Below, piece after piece: positions 8,044 through 16,854 of a stretch of DNA of 56,167 nt. Where the stretch lies: the NCBI GenBank assembly GCA_018820315.1, contig JAHJOQ010000030.1, positions 1 through 56,167 on the forward strand, given 5' to 3'. The position numbers and the translations under genes are program-made. Below the pieces are notes generated by a model. That model saw only the letters and a program-made list of their open reading frames with translations, ran no database searches and was not told the origin of the DNA. Each line of letters starts with the position of its first letter. Position 1 is the first letter of the stretch. The stretch comes from Candidatus Zixiibacteriota bacterium. GTDB taxonomy: Bacteria; Zixibacteria; MSB-5A5; JAABVY01; JAHJOQ01.

Positions 8044-9801
8044 ATGACATCTCTGCGTATTAGCGGTTCGACCGTTCTTTTGGGAGTAGGGGTCGTATTT
8101 ATGCTGGTGAGCGGTCTATATGCCGACCTTACCGGTAACATGCGTCCGGCCTCGGTCGTGCACAAAGTGGACGGACGAATCTACTTATCTATGGGACATC
8201 TCGAAGGTCTCACGGGAAACTGGATGGTCAGCAGGCTACCGAATAACCTGAGCACACCTCATGTGCCTCTTACGTGGATTGGAGATGATCTCTGCCGCAT
8301 TGAGCCTGCTGCATTCATTTACGAACAGATTGTTGTTGGAGATACGGTTTGGCTGACGGAGGTCCGGTTGCCGGATACCGAACGAACCGGAACATCCGTC
8401 AAACTGGCGGTCACCAAGCTTCCAGTATCGACTGATGAAACGCCTGTCACCTGGAATGATTGGGATTTTCGAGAGGCGGTGTACACACACCTCGGAGAAA
8501 CAGTAGACAGCTTGTTGGAGGATGAAAGCGGCAATTCCGTCTGGTTCCTTTGGCCCGAGGCAGAGGTGCGGTTCTCGAACGGAAAAGTTCTTCGAGCGGA
8601 TGCGATCGGGGAATCGCTCAGAAGACTCTGCTCGAACTGGGATCCGTTTTCAGTATGGATCGAGCATTTCAGGCACATCAATGACACCCTGGTGGTGGCG
8701 AGGACGAATGAGTTCACATTCGAAACCAATTTTGCCAGCCGTTGTGGCAGACGGCTCTCGTTCATAGATTCCCCAGGATTCTACGCTGTCGACATGACGG
8801 ATACCGGAGGTATAGCTGAGAGATACGGATTTGGTGCTGGTGCGTATGAAATCTCTGATATCACTGCATCGACTCTAACACTCGTGAAACGCCCTACCTA
8901 TTACGATCTCAATGCGATCGACACGATTTTTTACGATGCGCACGATTCATACGACGATGCCAAGCTCGCTTTTGAATTGGGTGAGGTGGATATATTGGAG
9001 ATCGCCCCATTCGATGTAAGGAAATTCGAGGACAGTTATGAGATCATATCTCACAAACTTGATGCCGCAGCATTCCTGAGCGTGAACAATCAGAAACCAT
9101 ATTTCTCCAACAATCTTTTCGCGACGGCACTGAATTATCTCATCGACATTGAGTCGCTATGCCGCGTCCCTCTCGATCGTATGGTAAGTCCGATAAACGT
9201 GTCCGCTCTGGCTTGCGACAGCAGTCTGACGGCTACTTTTTCGTACGACAGACGGAAGGGCAGGAAGCTTCTTCAGCAGATTGATGATCTTCCGGAATTT
9301 ATGTCGCTCTTGCTGACCGACGCTGATGATGTGGCACTTGTCAGAACTGCAGAGTTCATTCGAGGAACACTCGAGCGCGAGAATATTCATCTGACCATAT
9401 ACACTACTCCATTCACCTCGGATACTTCGAAAGTGAATGATATCTTTCGTTCATTTGATCTGATGCTGGCCAGACTCGATAATCCGGCGGGGTTAGATGC
9501 TCAGCTCCTGTATCAGTCCTACTTCCACGGAGGAGTCGAAAATCTGCAGTGGAATCGGTCATTGTACCACACCACTGAACTGGATGAACTCTTCGAGCGG
9601 TACTATACTTCCTGCTTTGACAATTCGGTCGCCGGACGAAACATGCAGCGGCGGATAGTCGCGTCGCACCTTCATGCGCCCTCCGGAGTCTGGCTGTATC
9701 GCCCGGTCAGGTATCTCGCTGTGTCGCCCCGAGTACTCTCTGTGGAGTTCGGTGAGTCCGGCATCATTGATTTGAGACGAATCGAAGTCGAGCAACAATG
9801 A
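8044..9801 (+). CDS. Family 5 extracellular solute-binding protein, divergent
   Basis: 585 residues with a signal peptide (hydrophobic about 10-26, ending GLYA). The middle resembles family 5 peptide/nickel-binding proteins: EAEVRFSNGKVLRADAIGESL, then GTGxY-like GFGAGAYEISD and a TLTLVKRPTYYD segment. Similarity weakens towards the C-terminus. No ABC permease or ATPase is nearby. Its stop overlaps the start of a sensor kinase by ATGA, so it probably delivers a ligand signal to that kinase rather than feeding a transporter; this is inference. The ATG has no ribosome-binding site and lies about where transcription from 8009-8038 would begin, so the message may be leaderless. Confidence 0.75.
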   Translation: MTSLRISGSTVLLGVGVVFMLVSGLYADLTGNMRPASVVHKVDGRIYLSMGHLEGLTGNWMVSRLPNNLSTPHVPLTWIGDDLCRIEPAAFIYEQIVVGDTVWLTEVRLPDTERTGTSVKLAVTKLPVSTDETPVTWNDWDFREAVYTHLGETVDSLLEDESGNSVWFLWPEAEVRFSNGKVLRADAIGESLRRLCSNWDPFSVWIEHFRHINDTLVVARTNEFTFETNFASRCGRRLSFIDSPGFYAVDMTDTGGIAERYGFGAGAYEISDITASTLTLVKRPTYYDLNAIDTIFYDAHDSYDDAKLAFELGEVDILEIAPFDVRKFEDSYEIISHKLDAAAFLSVNNQKPYFSNNLFATALNYLIDIESLCRVPLDRMVSPINVSALACDSSLTATFSYDRRKGRKLLQQIDDLPEFMSLLLTDADDVALVRTAEFIRGTLERENIHLTIYTTPFTSDTSKVNDIFRSFDLMLARLDNPAGLDAQLLYQSYFHGGVENLQWNRSLYHTTELDELFERYYTSCFDNSVAGRNMQRRIVASHLHAPSGVWLYRPVRYLAVSPRVLSVEFGESGIIDLRRIEVEQQ

Positions 9802-11471
9802 AAATCGGCACCAGGTACACCCTGTTCTCTCTTGTTGCAGCCGCTGTGCCTATAGGGTTGATTGTTGCGGTTCTGTTCGTTTTCACGCATCATGAACTTG
9901 AGAGGATGCAGGCGAAAGACCTGGAGAATGTCAGGCAAGCAGTCAGTTCCGATATTGCTGATCTGCAGCGTGCGGTGGTTTCGGATATTGGCGTGATTTC
10001 GGAAGATCTCGAATGGACAAGGCTCCTCCTTCAGAAGGATGCTTCCGAGCGAATTGACCAGCTTGCGCTGATCGAAAAAGCGACGAGCCACTGTGAGCTG
10101 CTTGGCCTCAAATATATTGAATTGATATCACCCGACTCGATTCTTCTCGCGAGATCGGGAGATTACTCCGACTTCGGGCTGGGCATAGATCGCCCTCTGC
10201 TTGATACGACTTCTGCCAAATCTGGCGGCGGCGGGCTTGCAGCTCTCGATGTGGCGGGTGATACTGAAGCATGCATGATCGCATCCAGAGGCATCTACTA
10301 CAGGGGGAATCTAATCGCGTACCTGCAGGGCGGAAAGGTACTGGATTCGAATTACCTATCGCACTTGAAAAGTGTCACCGGGTGTGCATTCGCACTCCTC
10401 ATTGACGGGAGATTACATGGATCAGGTCTGGATAGAACTGATCGCGATCTAAGTCTGAGCGGGACCGTTGCCTTCACCAGCATTGACGGATCGAGTGACA
10501 TATTAGTTGGGTTTGAGAAACCGGAATCGAATGTCGAGAGACTGCTCGCGCACAGCCTGTGGCTCTATGGGCTCGTTGCTCTTGCCGGCATTGTTCTTTC
10601 CGGAGTGATAGGATATTTCAGCTCACGCCACCTCACAGTCCCGGTCAATGAACTCGTTCGGGCCGCCGAAGATATCTCCCGCGGGAAGTTTGAGCAGAGG
10701 ATCATTTGGTTCGCCAAAGATGAACTGGGCACGCTTGTCGAAGGCTTCAATTCAATGTATGACAGGCTGAAAGTGTCTCAGGAGAAGCTGATCCAGACCG
10801 AGAAAGTAGCTGCATGGAAACAGATGGCACGCAAGGTGGCACATGAAATCAAGAATCCGCTCACGCCGATACGGCTCTCTGTCGAAGACCTCAAAAGGAG
10901 CTATGATTTAAAATCACCGGAGTTTGAAGAGATATTGAATGGAGCAGTGGAGACGATAGGGAGCGAAATTGCAAGGCTGACACGCCTGACCGATGAATTT
11001 TCGCAGTTCGCTCGTCTTCCTGCGCCTGAATTGCTGAATCGGGACATCCGCCCGGTGATCGCGGACGCGCTGAGAATATATGGAGAGAAGATCAGAGCAG
11101 AGAAGCTGAGAGTCAAGTTCCCTCAGAACGTGGTCTCTGTCGCATTAGACGCGGATCTGTTTTCTCAGGCGCTTGTCAATCTTGTCAAGAACGGTTTTGA
11201 AGCGGCGGGTGAAAATGGAATAGTCGATGTTGTTCTCGAAGAGGGGAGCCGCATTGCCCGGGTGTGTGTCGAGGACAACGGGCCGGGTGTTTCCGACGAG
11301 GCTGTGCAGAAGTTATTCACGCCGCACTTTACGACAAAGAAAGATGGGACCGGCCTTGGACTTGTTATAGCGTACAGGATCGCTTTTGACCACGGCGGTC
11401 GGATTCGATTCGAGAAACGCGACCCCAATGGATCGCGCTTCATAATCGTCCTGCCGTTGGTGGAAAGGTAG
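9798..11471 (+). CDS. NtrY-like membrane sensor histidine kinase
   Basis: 557 residues. Two membrane helices (about 12-30 and 253-275) bracket an extracytoplasmic sensing region of some 220 residues. Then come a HAMP domain (SRHLTVPVNELVRAAEDISRG), the phosphorylated His349 in AHEIKNPLTPIRLS and a complete ATPase domain: N box NLVKNGFEAA, G1 EDNGPG, G2 GTGLGLVI. The H box with NPLTPI is the NtrY signature. It overlaps the solute-binding gene by 4 bases and is followed 2 bases later by its response regulator. The signal is unknown; the neighbouring binding protein is the obvious candidate ligand carrier. Confidence 0.93.
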   Translation: MKIGTRYTLFSLVAAAVPIGLIVAVLFVFTHHELERMQAKDLENVRQAVSSDIADLQRAVVSDIGVISEDLEWTRLLLQKDASERIDQLALIEKATSHCELLGLKYIELISPDSILLARSGDYSDFGLGIDRPLLDTTSAKSGGGGLAALDVAGDTEACMIASRGIYYRGNLIAYLQGGKVLDSNYLSHLKSVTGCAFALLIDGRLHGSGLDRTDRDLSLSGTVAFTSIDGSSDILVGFEKPESNVERLLAHSLWLYGLVALAGIVLSGVIGYFSSRHLTVPVNELVRAAEDISRGKFEQRIIWFAKDELGTLVEGFNSMYDRLKVSQEKLIQTEKVAAWKQMARKVAHEIKNPLTPIRLSVEDLKRSYDLKSPEFEEILNGAVETIGSEIARLTRLTDEFSQFARLPAPELLNRDIRPVIADALRIYGEKIRAEKLRVKFPQNVVSVALDADLFSQALVNLVKNGFEAAGENGIVDVVLEEGSRIARVCVEDNGPGVSDEAVQKLFTPHFTTKKDGTGLGLVIAYRIAFDHGGRIRFEKRDPNGSRFIIVLPLVER

Positions 11472-11473
11472 TT

Positions 11474-12820
11474 ATGAGCAAAAGGATTCTCATAGTCGAT
11501 GACGAGCCGAATATCCTCAAATCGCTTTCAGGGCCATTGGGCCGCGAGGGGTACACTGTCGAGACTGCAGCGGACTTCGCCGATGCTGTTGGCGCAAATG
11601 ACGGCAGCTTTGATGTCCTGCTGCTCGATGTGTGGCTGCCGGATGGTGACGGCGTCAAGCTTCTGCAGCAATTCAAGAAGGACTATCCGGATCAGGCTAT
11701 AATTATGATGTCGGGGCACTCTACAATCGGGACGGCTGTTTCCGCTGTCAAACTCGGGGCGTTTGATTTCCTCGAAAAGCCGCTCTCACTTGAAAAAGTT
11801 CTTGTCACGATAGAAAATGCGATTCACTTCCTGTCTCTGAAGAAAGAGAACGTTGAGCTCAGAAAGGCAGTCGAAAAGAAGTACGAACTTATCGGTGCGA
11901 GCGACGCTATTCGTGATGTTCAATCGAGGATTCAGTCTGCGGCGACATCAAATGCGCGAATACTGATCCGCGGGGAAAGTGGTACAGGCAAGGAGATTGT
12001 AGCCAGGCTCATTCACATTAAGAGCAATCGTTCGAGAATGCCTTTTGTGGCTATCAACTGTGCTGCTGTACCGGATGAGCTGATTGAGTCTGAACTATTT
12101 GGCCACCGAAAGGGTGCATTTACAGGCGCTGTCAACGCCAGAGTAGGAAGATTCGAGAAGGCTGACGGGGGCACTCTGTTTCTTGATGAGATCGGTGATA
12201 TGAATCTCAGGACTCAGGCAAAACTCCTTCGCGTGATCGAAGATGGTGAAGTGGAAATACTCGGCGGTGGGTCTGTCAGTGTTGATGTGAGGATCATCTC
12301 CGCAACCAACAGGAATCTTGAAGGAATGATCGCCGATGAGAAGTTCAGAGAGGATTTGTTTTTCAGGCTGAATGTCTATCCAATCGACATCCCGCCCCTG
12401 AGATTTCGCAAGGATGATATCCCGCTCTTAGTCGAGCATTTCGTATCGAATATCTGCAGTGAGTACGGCAGGAAGGATATTAATACAAGCAAGGATGCAA
12501 TGAAATCCCTCATGAAATTCGATTACCCGGGCAATGTCCGCGAGCTGGCAAATCTTGTAGAGCGCATCCTGATCGGAAATGATTTCTCCAACATAAGTGC
12601 TGATGACGTGAAGGATGCTCAGGGTGCATCAATACGCATACGATCGACCAGCACCAAACTCAAAGAGGCCACCGAAGAATTTGAGTCGGAATTCATTCAG
12701 AGAGTCATCAAAGAAGTCGGGGGCAACATGACCGATGCTGCTGCCCGTCTTGGCCTCGAAAGAAGCCACTTATACAAAAAGATGAGTGCTCTGGGGTTGA
12801 AGCGGGATCAGAACCATTAG
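11474..12820 (+). CDS. Sigma-54 dependent response regulator (NtrC/NtrX family)
   Basis: 448 residues in the classic order: receiver with acidic pair Asp9/Asp10 and phosphorylated Asp52 ([12 protein letters not shown]), AAA+ domain with Walker A GESGTGKE, sigma-54 contact loop GAFTGA and Walker [13 protein letters not shown], and a Fis-type helix-turn-helix at the end ([20 protein letters not shown]). It will activate sigma-54 promoters after phosphorylation by the kinase just upstream. Two sigma-54 type promoters occur in this window before flagellar genes, but whether this regulator or another one drives them is not known. GGAAAGG precedes the ATG. Confidence 0.95.
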   Translation: MSKRILIVDDEPNILKSLSGPLGREGYTVETAADFADAVGANDGSFDVLLLDVWLPDGDGVKLLQQFKKDYPDQAIIMMSGHSTIGTAVSAVKLGAFDFLEKPLSLEKVLVTIENAIHFLSLKKENVELRKAVEKKYELIGASDAIRDVQSRIQSAATSNARILIRGESGTGKEIVARLIHIKSNRSRMPFVAINCAAVPDELIESELFGHRKGAFTGAVNARVGRFEKADGGTLFLDEIGDMNLRTQAKLLRVIEDGEVEILGGGSVSVDVRIISATNRNLEGMIADEKFREDLFFRLNVYPIDIPPLRFRKDDIPLLVEHFVSNICSEYGRKDINTSKDAMKSLMKFDYPGNVRELANLVERILIGNDFSNISADDVKDAQGASIRIRSTSTKLKEATEEFESEFIQRVIKEVGGNMTDAAARLGLERSHLYKKMSALGLKRDQNH

Positions 12821-12856
12821 TTTTAGGCTTCGATCACAATCTACCAGCAGGGTCAC

Positions 12857-13717
12857 ATGATCCACAACGGTGAAATCAGCTATGAGCAGAAGGCTCTGGA
12901 GTGGTGGCAAGCCGTCCTGCTGGCCGTAGCGTTGTTTTTCCTTGGGATTTTAGTCCTCTCCGCCCTTTCGTTCTTTTTGCACCAGAGAGTGGCTGCACTC
13001 ATCATGGAACTATGCGTGTACTTTCTGCCCGCGGCTGTCATTGTTCACGTACTGAAACTGCGATCGGCCGGTGTGGGCAGGATCAGACGACTTGCGGACC
13101 TGCGCTTGATACTCCTCATACCCATTGCAGGACTTGGCTGGGCAGCTGCAGTCACCCCGCTTGTCGAAGTGGCTCACTCGGTCTATCCCATACCGAAGAT
13201 CATCCTCGACTCGCTGGTAACGTTGATGATGGCGGACACTGTCCCGGAGTTTATCTGGGTAGTTTTTCTTATTGCCCTTGTCCCCGCAGTTGCTGAGGAG
13301 CTCGTGTTTCGCGGAATCGTGCAACCGGCACTGATAGTGCGTTTTGGGCCGATTGCAGGCATCGGGCTGACTTCTCTCGTATTTGCGACAATCCACCTGA
13401 ACCCCTGGTCATTCGGTCCACTTTTGATTCTCGGAACCTTTTTTGGAATAGTGTCGTACAAAATCGGTACTTTTTGGGCGGGTGCGCTCGCGCATTTTGG
13501 GAATAACCTGTTGGCGCTCGCAACGCTTAATAGCATCCGTGCTGTAGATTATACCAGTTTGACTGAGACGACCCCATGGTATATATTCGTTCCAGGCTTG
13601 ATTGCGGCGATTGGAGGCACGCTCATTATCGCGAGGCGGAAAAGTGATGGCAGTTCTCCGACCGATGAAGATTCTGGTACAATTGCATTGACGAATGAGC
13701 CGGTTGATACGATATAG
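12857..13717 (+). CDS. CPBP-family intramembrane metalloprotease
   Basis: 286 residues with about seven hydrophobic helices. The ABI/CAAX-protease motifs are present: AEELVFRG (Glu-Glu and Arg), TIHLNPWSF (His) and HFGNN (His and Asn). These form the glutamate-type active site shared with Rce1 and bacteriocin self-immunity proteins. A polar tail of about 25 residues follows the last helix. It lies 36 bases after the response regulator on the same strand and may be read with it. The substrate is unknown. Confidence 0.88.
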   Translation: MIHNGEISYEQKALEWWQAVLLAVALFFLGILVLSALSFFLHQRVAALIMELCVYFLPAAVIVHVLKLRSAGVGRIRRLADLRLILLIPIAGLGWAAAVTPLVEVAHSVYPIPKIILDSLVTLMMADTVPEFIWVVFLIALVPAVAEELVFRGIVQPALIVRFGPIAGIGLTSLVFATIHLNPWSFGPLLILGTFFGIVSYKIGTFWAGALAHFGNNLLALATLNSIRAVDYTSLTETTPWYIFVPGLIAAIGGTLIIARRKSDGSSPTDEDSGTIALTNEPVDTI

Positions 13718-13729
13718 GATATATAACTC

Positions 13730-15475
13730 ATGAGCAAAAACTCGAATGATACATTAATCGATTCCCTGAAGCTGTTCGCGCAGACTGCGAAGATAATGAA
13801 TCGCACGCTCAATAAGGGCGAGCTGGTGGACATTGTCCTTGAGGAATCACGCGGTATTTCATCATGTCGCGCAGCTACACTGTTGCTGACGGGTCTCGAT
13901 CCGGCCCACAATGAATTCTACGCGTCCGCTGATCGAATGAAACGCCGTCTTGAGCTGCCTGCCGATTATCTGCCGCAACCGGGAGATGCGGGTTCGTTCG
14001 CTGAATTCGTCACAGTTCCCGAAGATGATCGTCTGCGGGCTGTTATTCGCGATCAGTTTGAGGTTGATGTCTCGACTCGTCTGCGGCTCACCCTGCGCAG
14101 CAGGGACTCGCATTTAGGTTTCGTGGATTTGTACGATCCTCAGGATCAGTCCGGATTGAGCCGGCATGTTTTCGAGGTACTCGCAGCTTTATCGGATTTG
14201 TTTGTGATCGCATGGGACAACGCCGAGTTGTATGAACAGATGCATCGGAAATCACTCCAGAATAAGCTCCTGCTGGACTCAACACAGATGCTGTCATCAT
14301 CAATTGAACTTGATGAAGTGCTTGAGAACATGATGATCGCTCTTAAGAAAGTCGTCGATTATGACGCGATCGGGATCTTTCTCGTGAAGAAAGAGACGAA
14401 CCGACTAGAGCCGCGCGTTTGGAGAGGATTCGATCAAAATGACAGCATGCATCGTCTTGGAACGAAGCTCGGTGAAGGTCTGGTCGGTTGGGTTGTCGAA
14501 CACGGAGTCGGTGTTTACGTTCCAGACACGCTGAAGGATAATCGCTACATAGAGGCGCGACCGGAGACACGGTCAGAACTCGTTGTGCCGATAAAGGCGG
14601 ATGATAAGATAATAGGCGCATTCAATGTCGAATCGGACCTGGTGGACCCATACTCCCAGGAAGATCTTGATTTCCTGACAGTCTTCGCCTCGCAGGCTGC
14701 AGTGTCAATCGAGCGAGCGCGAATGTACAGGCAAATCATGTTCAACCGGCAGTTTGAAGAGCAGTTGAATGTTGCGAGAATGATCCAGCAGACGTTCTTG
14801 CCGCGCAAGAATCCTACGGTCAAAGGGTTTGATATTGCCGGAAGGAACATTCCTTCGCAGAAGGTCGGCGGCGATTACTATGATTTTATCCAGATTGTTG
14901 ACAATCAGATAGGAATTGCCATCGCCGATGTATCCGGTAAAGGCATGCCGGCAGCTCTGATAATGGCAGCATTCAGGGCGTCACTCATCGCTGAGATACG
15001 AAATAACTATGCAATACGAACCATACTGCAGAAAGTGAATCGCTTGCTGCATGAGAGCATGGACGGCGGAAGCTTTGTTACGGCAGTCTATGGAGTTCTC
15101 GACTGCAAGAACAGGATTCTGACTTTCTCGAACGCAGGTCATAATCCGCCGATACTTCTGAGAAAGGACGGCACGTCTGAGGAGCTTGTGGAAGGTGGTC
15201 TGGCGCTCGGAATCCTCGATGACCGTGTATATGAGGAGCGGCCCGTATATGTCGGGTCGGGCGATCTAATTGTCCTTTTCACTGATGGTGTCAGCGAGGC
15301 TACTGCCGCAGACGGGGAGCAGTACGGTGAAAAACGGATTGTCGATAACCTGGTGGATAACCGTGAGAAGTCTGCGGAGGAGCTCGTGCAGCTGATAATA
15401 GACTCTGTGAACGAATTCTCTGCTGATGACTTTGTGCCGGATGATTTGACCCTCATCGTAGTCAAGGCATTGTAG
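13730..15475 (+). CDS. GAF-domain SpoIIE/RsbU-type protein phosphatase
   Basis: 581 residues. Two GAF-like sensing domains (roughly 20-160 and 180-325; the second contains GEGLVGWVVEHGVGVYVPDT) precede a linker helix with VARMIQQTFLPRK. A PP2C phosphatase domain follows, with metal motifs GGDYYDF, DVSGKGMPA and FTDGVSEA. Such proteins dephosphorylate anti-anti-sigma factors (STAS proteins) in partner-switching pathways. No STAS or anti-sigma gene is nearby, so its target lies elsewhere. It is 12 bases from the CPBP gene and probably in the same operon. No membrane segment, so cytosolic. Confidence 0.93.
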   Translation: MSKNSNDTLIDSLKLFAQTAKIMNRTLNKGELVDIVLEESRGISSCRAATLLLTGLDPAHNEFYASADRMKRRLELPADYLPQPGDAGSFAEFVTVPEDDRLRAVIRDQFEVDVSTRLRLTLRSRDSHLGFVDLYDPQDQSGLSRHVFEVLAALSDLFVIAWDNAELYEQMHRKSLQNKLLLDSTQMLSSSIELDEVLENMMIALKKVVDYDAIGIFLVKKETNRLEPRVWRGFDQNDSMHRLGTKLGEGLVGWVVEHGVGVYVPDTLKDNRYIEARPETRSELVVPIKADDKIIGAFNVESDLVDPYSQEDLDFLTVFASQAAVSIERARMYRQIMFNRQFEEQLNVARMIQQTFLPRKNPTVKGFDIAGRNIPSQKVGGDYYDFIQIVDNQIGIAIADVSGKGMPAALIMAAFRASLIAEIRNNYAIRTILQKVNRLLHESMDGGSFVTAVYGVLDCKNRILTFSNAGHNPPILLRKDGTSEELVEGGLALGILDDRVYEERPVYVGSGDLIVLFTDGVSEATAADGEQYGEKRIVDNLVDNREKSAEELVQLIIDSVNEFSADDFVPDDLTLIVVKAL

Positions 15476-15538
15476 TCAAAGCGTTTGTTATCATCGAGGA
15501 ACTGATTATACGAAGCTGCAATCGATGGCTTAACGGGG

Positions 15539-15567
15539 TTGACAAAACGGGGAACTGCCTGTACCTT
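15539..15567 (+). promoter_or_regulatory. Possible promoter for the haem-domain lipoprotein
   Basis: TTGACA (15539-15544), 17 bases, TACCTT (15562-15567). The -35 is perfect, the -10 poor. The gap 15476-15614 holds nothing else that I recognise. Confidence 0.35.
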
Positions 15568-15614
15568 GTCCCGTACAATTCGCAGGATTGTGTTTGATTT
15601 AACAGGAGAAAGAC

Positions 15615-16676
15615 ATGTTCGCAAAGCATTATGGGAAATTGACGATTATGATCGCATTTGGTCTTCTAATATTAGCACTATCCTGCGGCGATGATCCGCT
15701 GGAGCCCATTATTATTGAGTTGGGTGGTACGATGGTCGTGGCTCACGTGCCATCTTCCGACGCAATAACCATTGATGGCGTGCCTGACGCTACATGGGAC
15801 AGGGCCAAGAAATTCCAGATTGTCGCGAAGAGCTCAATCGGGAGCCCTACCGTAATCGATATGAAGGCTGCCACCGATTCGGCGTTTTTCTACATGCTTG
15901 TATCCTGGGAAGATCCCACACGGGATGTCGAGCCTGATCATTGGCTCTTTACAGACTCGACCGGTGGACATGTCATGACCGGCGGTCAGGATTTCTTTTT
16001 CATGGTGCTCGACGATGGAAGGAACGGCGATGTTGGCGGGGATTGCGCCCAGATGTGTCATACAGTTGAAGTACCTTCCGGTGATTCTACGACTACCGTG
16101 GATTCTATGCGCAATAGCGGCACGGGAATGGTTGATGCATGGATTTGGAGATCGGGACAAACCGATCCATCATCTGTTCTTGACGATATGCATTTTCTCG
16201 CTGGCGATATCGTCGGATTCGATCTCACCGTGTTGACTGATCCGATCTGGGGATGGAATATAGTAGACCCTGACTCCGTTCGCGATCCAGTTGCAATGCA
16301 CCGCGATTCTCTTTTCTACACCGGAGAGTTTCTTTATCGAGCAGATTCGGTCGAGTTTAAGGGCGGATTCAAGGGCCCGCAGGGTGAGGCGGTATTTTGG
16401 CCGTATCTCGCAACTGTGCCCGGATACGTAGTCGAAGGTTCTCCTCCCAATAATCCGGATGAGAGCTTGTGGGAAGTTGTCGCCAAAGGTGCATACGATG
16501 ACCTCGCAAACCGATGGACACTCGAGATCAGGCGTAAGATGAATACGGGTCACAGCGACGACATACCGTTTGTCCTTGGGGAGCGGCTTAATTGTTCGGC
16601 CGGCATCAAGAACAGCCCTGTCGGGAACTCTCCATACCCGCACTACGCTACCGAGCCGTTCGACATACAATTCTAA
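15615..16676 (+). CDS. Lipoprotein with ethylbenzene-dehydrogenase-like haem domain
   Basis: 353 residues. A signal peptide ends in LALSC, and Cys24 is the likely lipidated residue (the lipobox is not perfect). The mature part matches the style of the EB_dh/cytochrome c-552 type haem-binding beta-sandwich: ITIDGVPDATWDRAKKFQ at the start, SAFFYMLVSWEDPTRD, DGGRNGD-like DDGRNGDVGGDC, and late FVLGERLNCSAGIKNSP. It contains CAQMCH (144-149), a CX3CH variant of a haem c motif. The role is probably electron transfer or surface respiration at the periplasmic side. It ends at a strong terminator and has its own ribosome-binding site (AGGAGA), so it is likely a single-gene unit. Confidence 0.78.
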   Translation: MFAKHYGKLTIMIAFGLLILALSCGDDPLEPIIIELGGTMVVAHVPSSDAITIDGVPDATWDRAKKFQIVAKSSIGSPTVIDMKAATDSAFFYMLVSWEDPTRDVEPDHWLFTDSTGGHVMTGGQDFFFMVLDDGRNGDVGGDCAQMCHTVEVPSGDSTTTVDSMRNSGTGMVDAWIWRSGQTDPSSVLDDMHFLAGDIVGFDLTVLTDPIWGWNIVDPDSVRDPVAMHRDSLFYTGEFLYRADSVEFKGGFKGPQGEAVFWPYLATVPGYVVEGSPPNNPDESLWEVVAKGAYDDLANRWTLEIRRKMNTGHSDDIPFVLGERLNCSAGIKNSPVGNSPYPHYATEPFDIQF

Positions 16677-16696
16677 GTTATATCCTGTCGAGTTAT

Positions 16697-16727
16697 GGCC
16701 GCACATGTCATGTGTGCGGCCTTTTTT
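16697..16727 (+). terminator. Rho-independent terminator
   Basis: GGCCGCACA and TGTGCGGCC pair perfectly around a short loop and are followed by six T. It closes the lipoprotein gene. Confidence 0.9.
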
Positions 16728-16854
16728 GCTGTCCCATGTAATATGTGACTGAATTGCACTCAATTCGATTCGCAGAAGGCAATTCGGCTTGTGGCATCCG
16801 CCCATTTTTGTTACTTTTGATCATTGTAATATGTGTGGCTTATAAGGAGGAACC

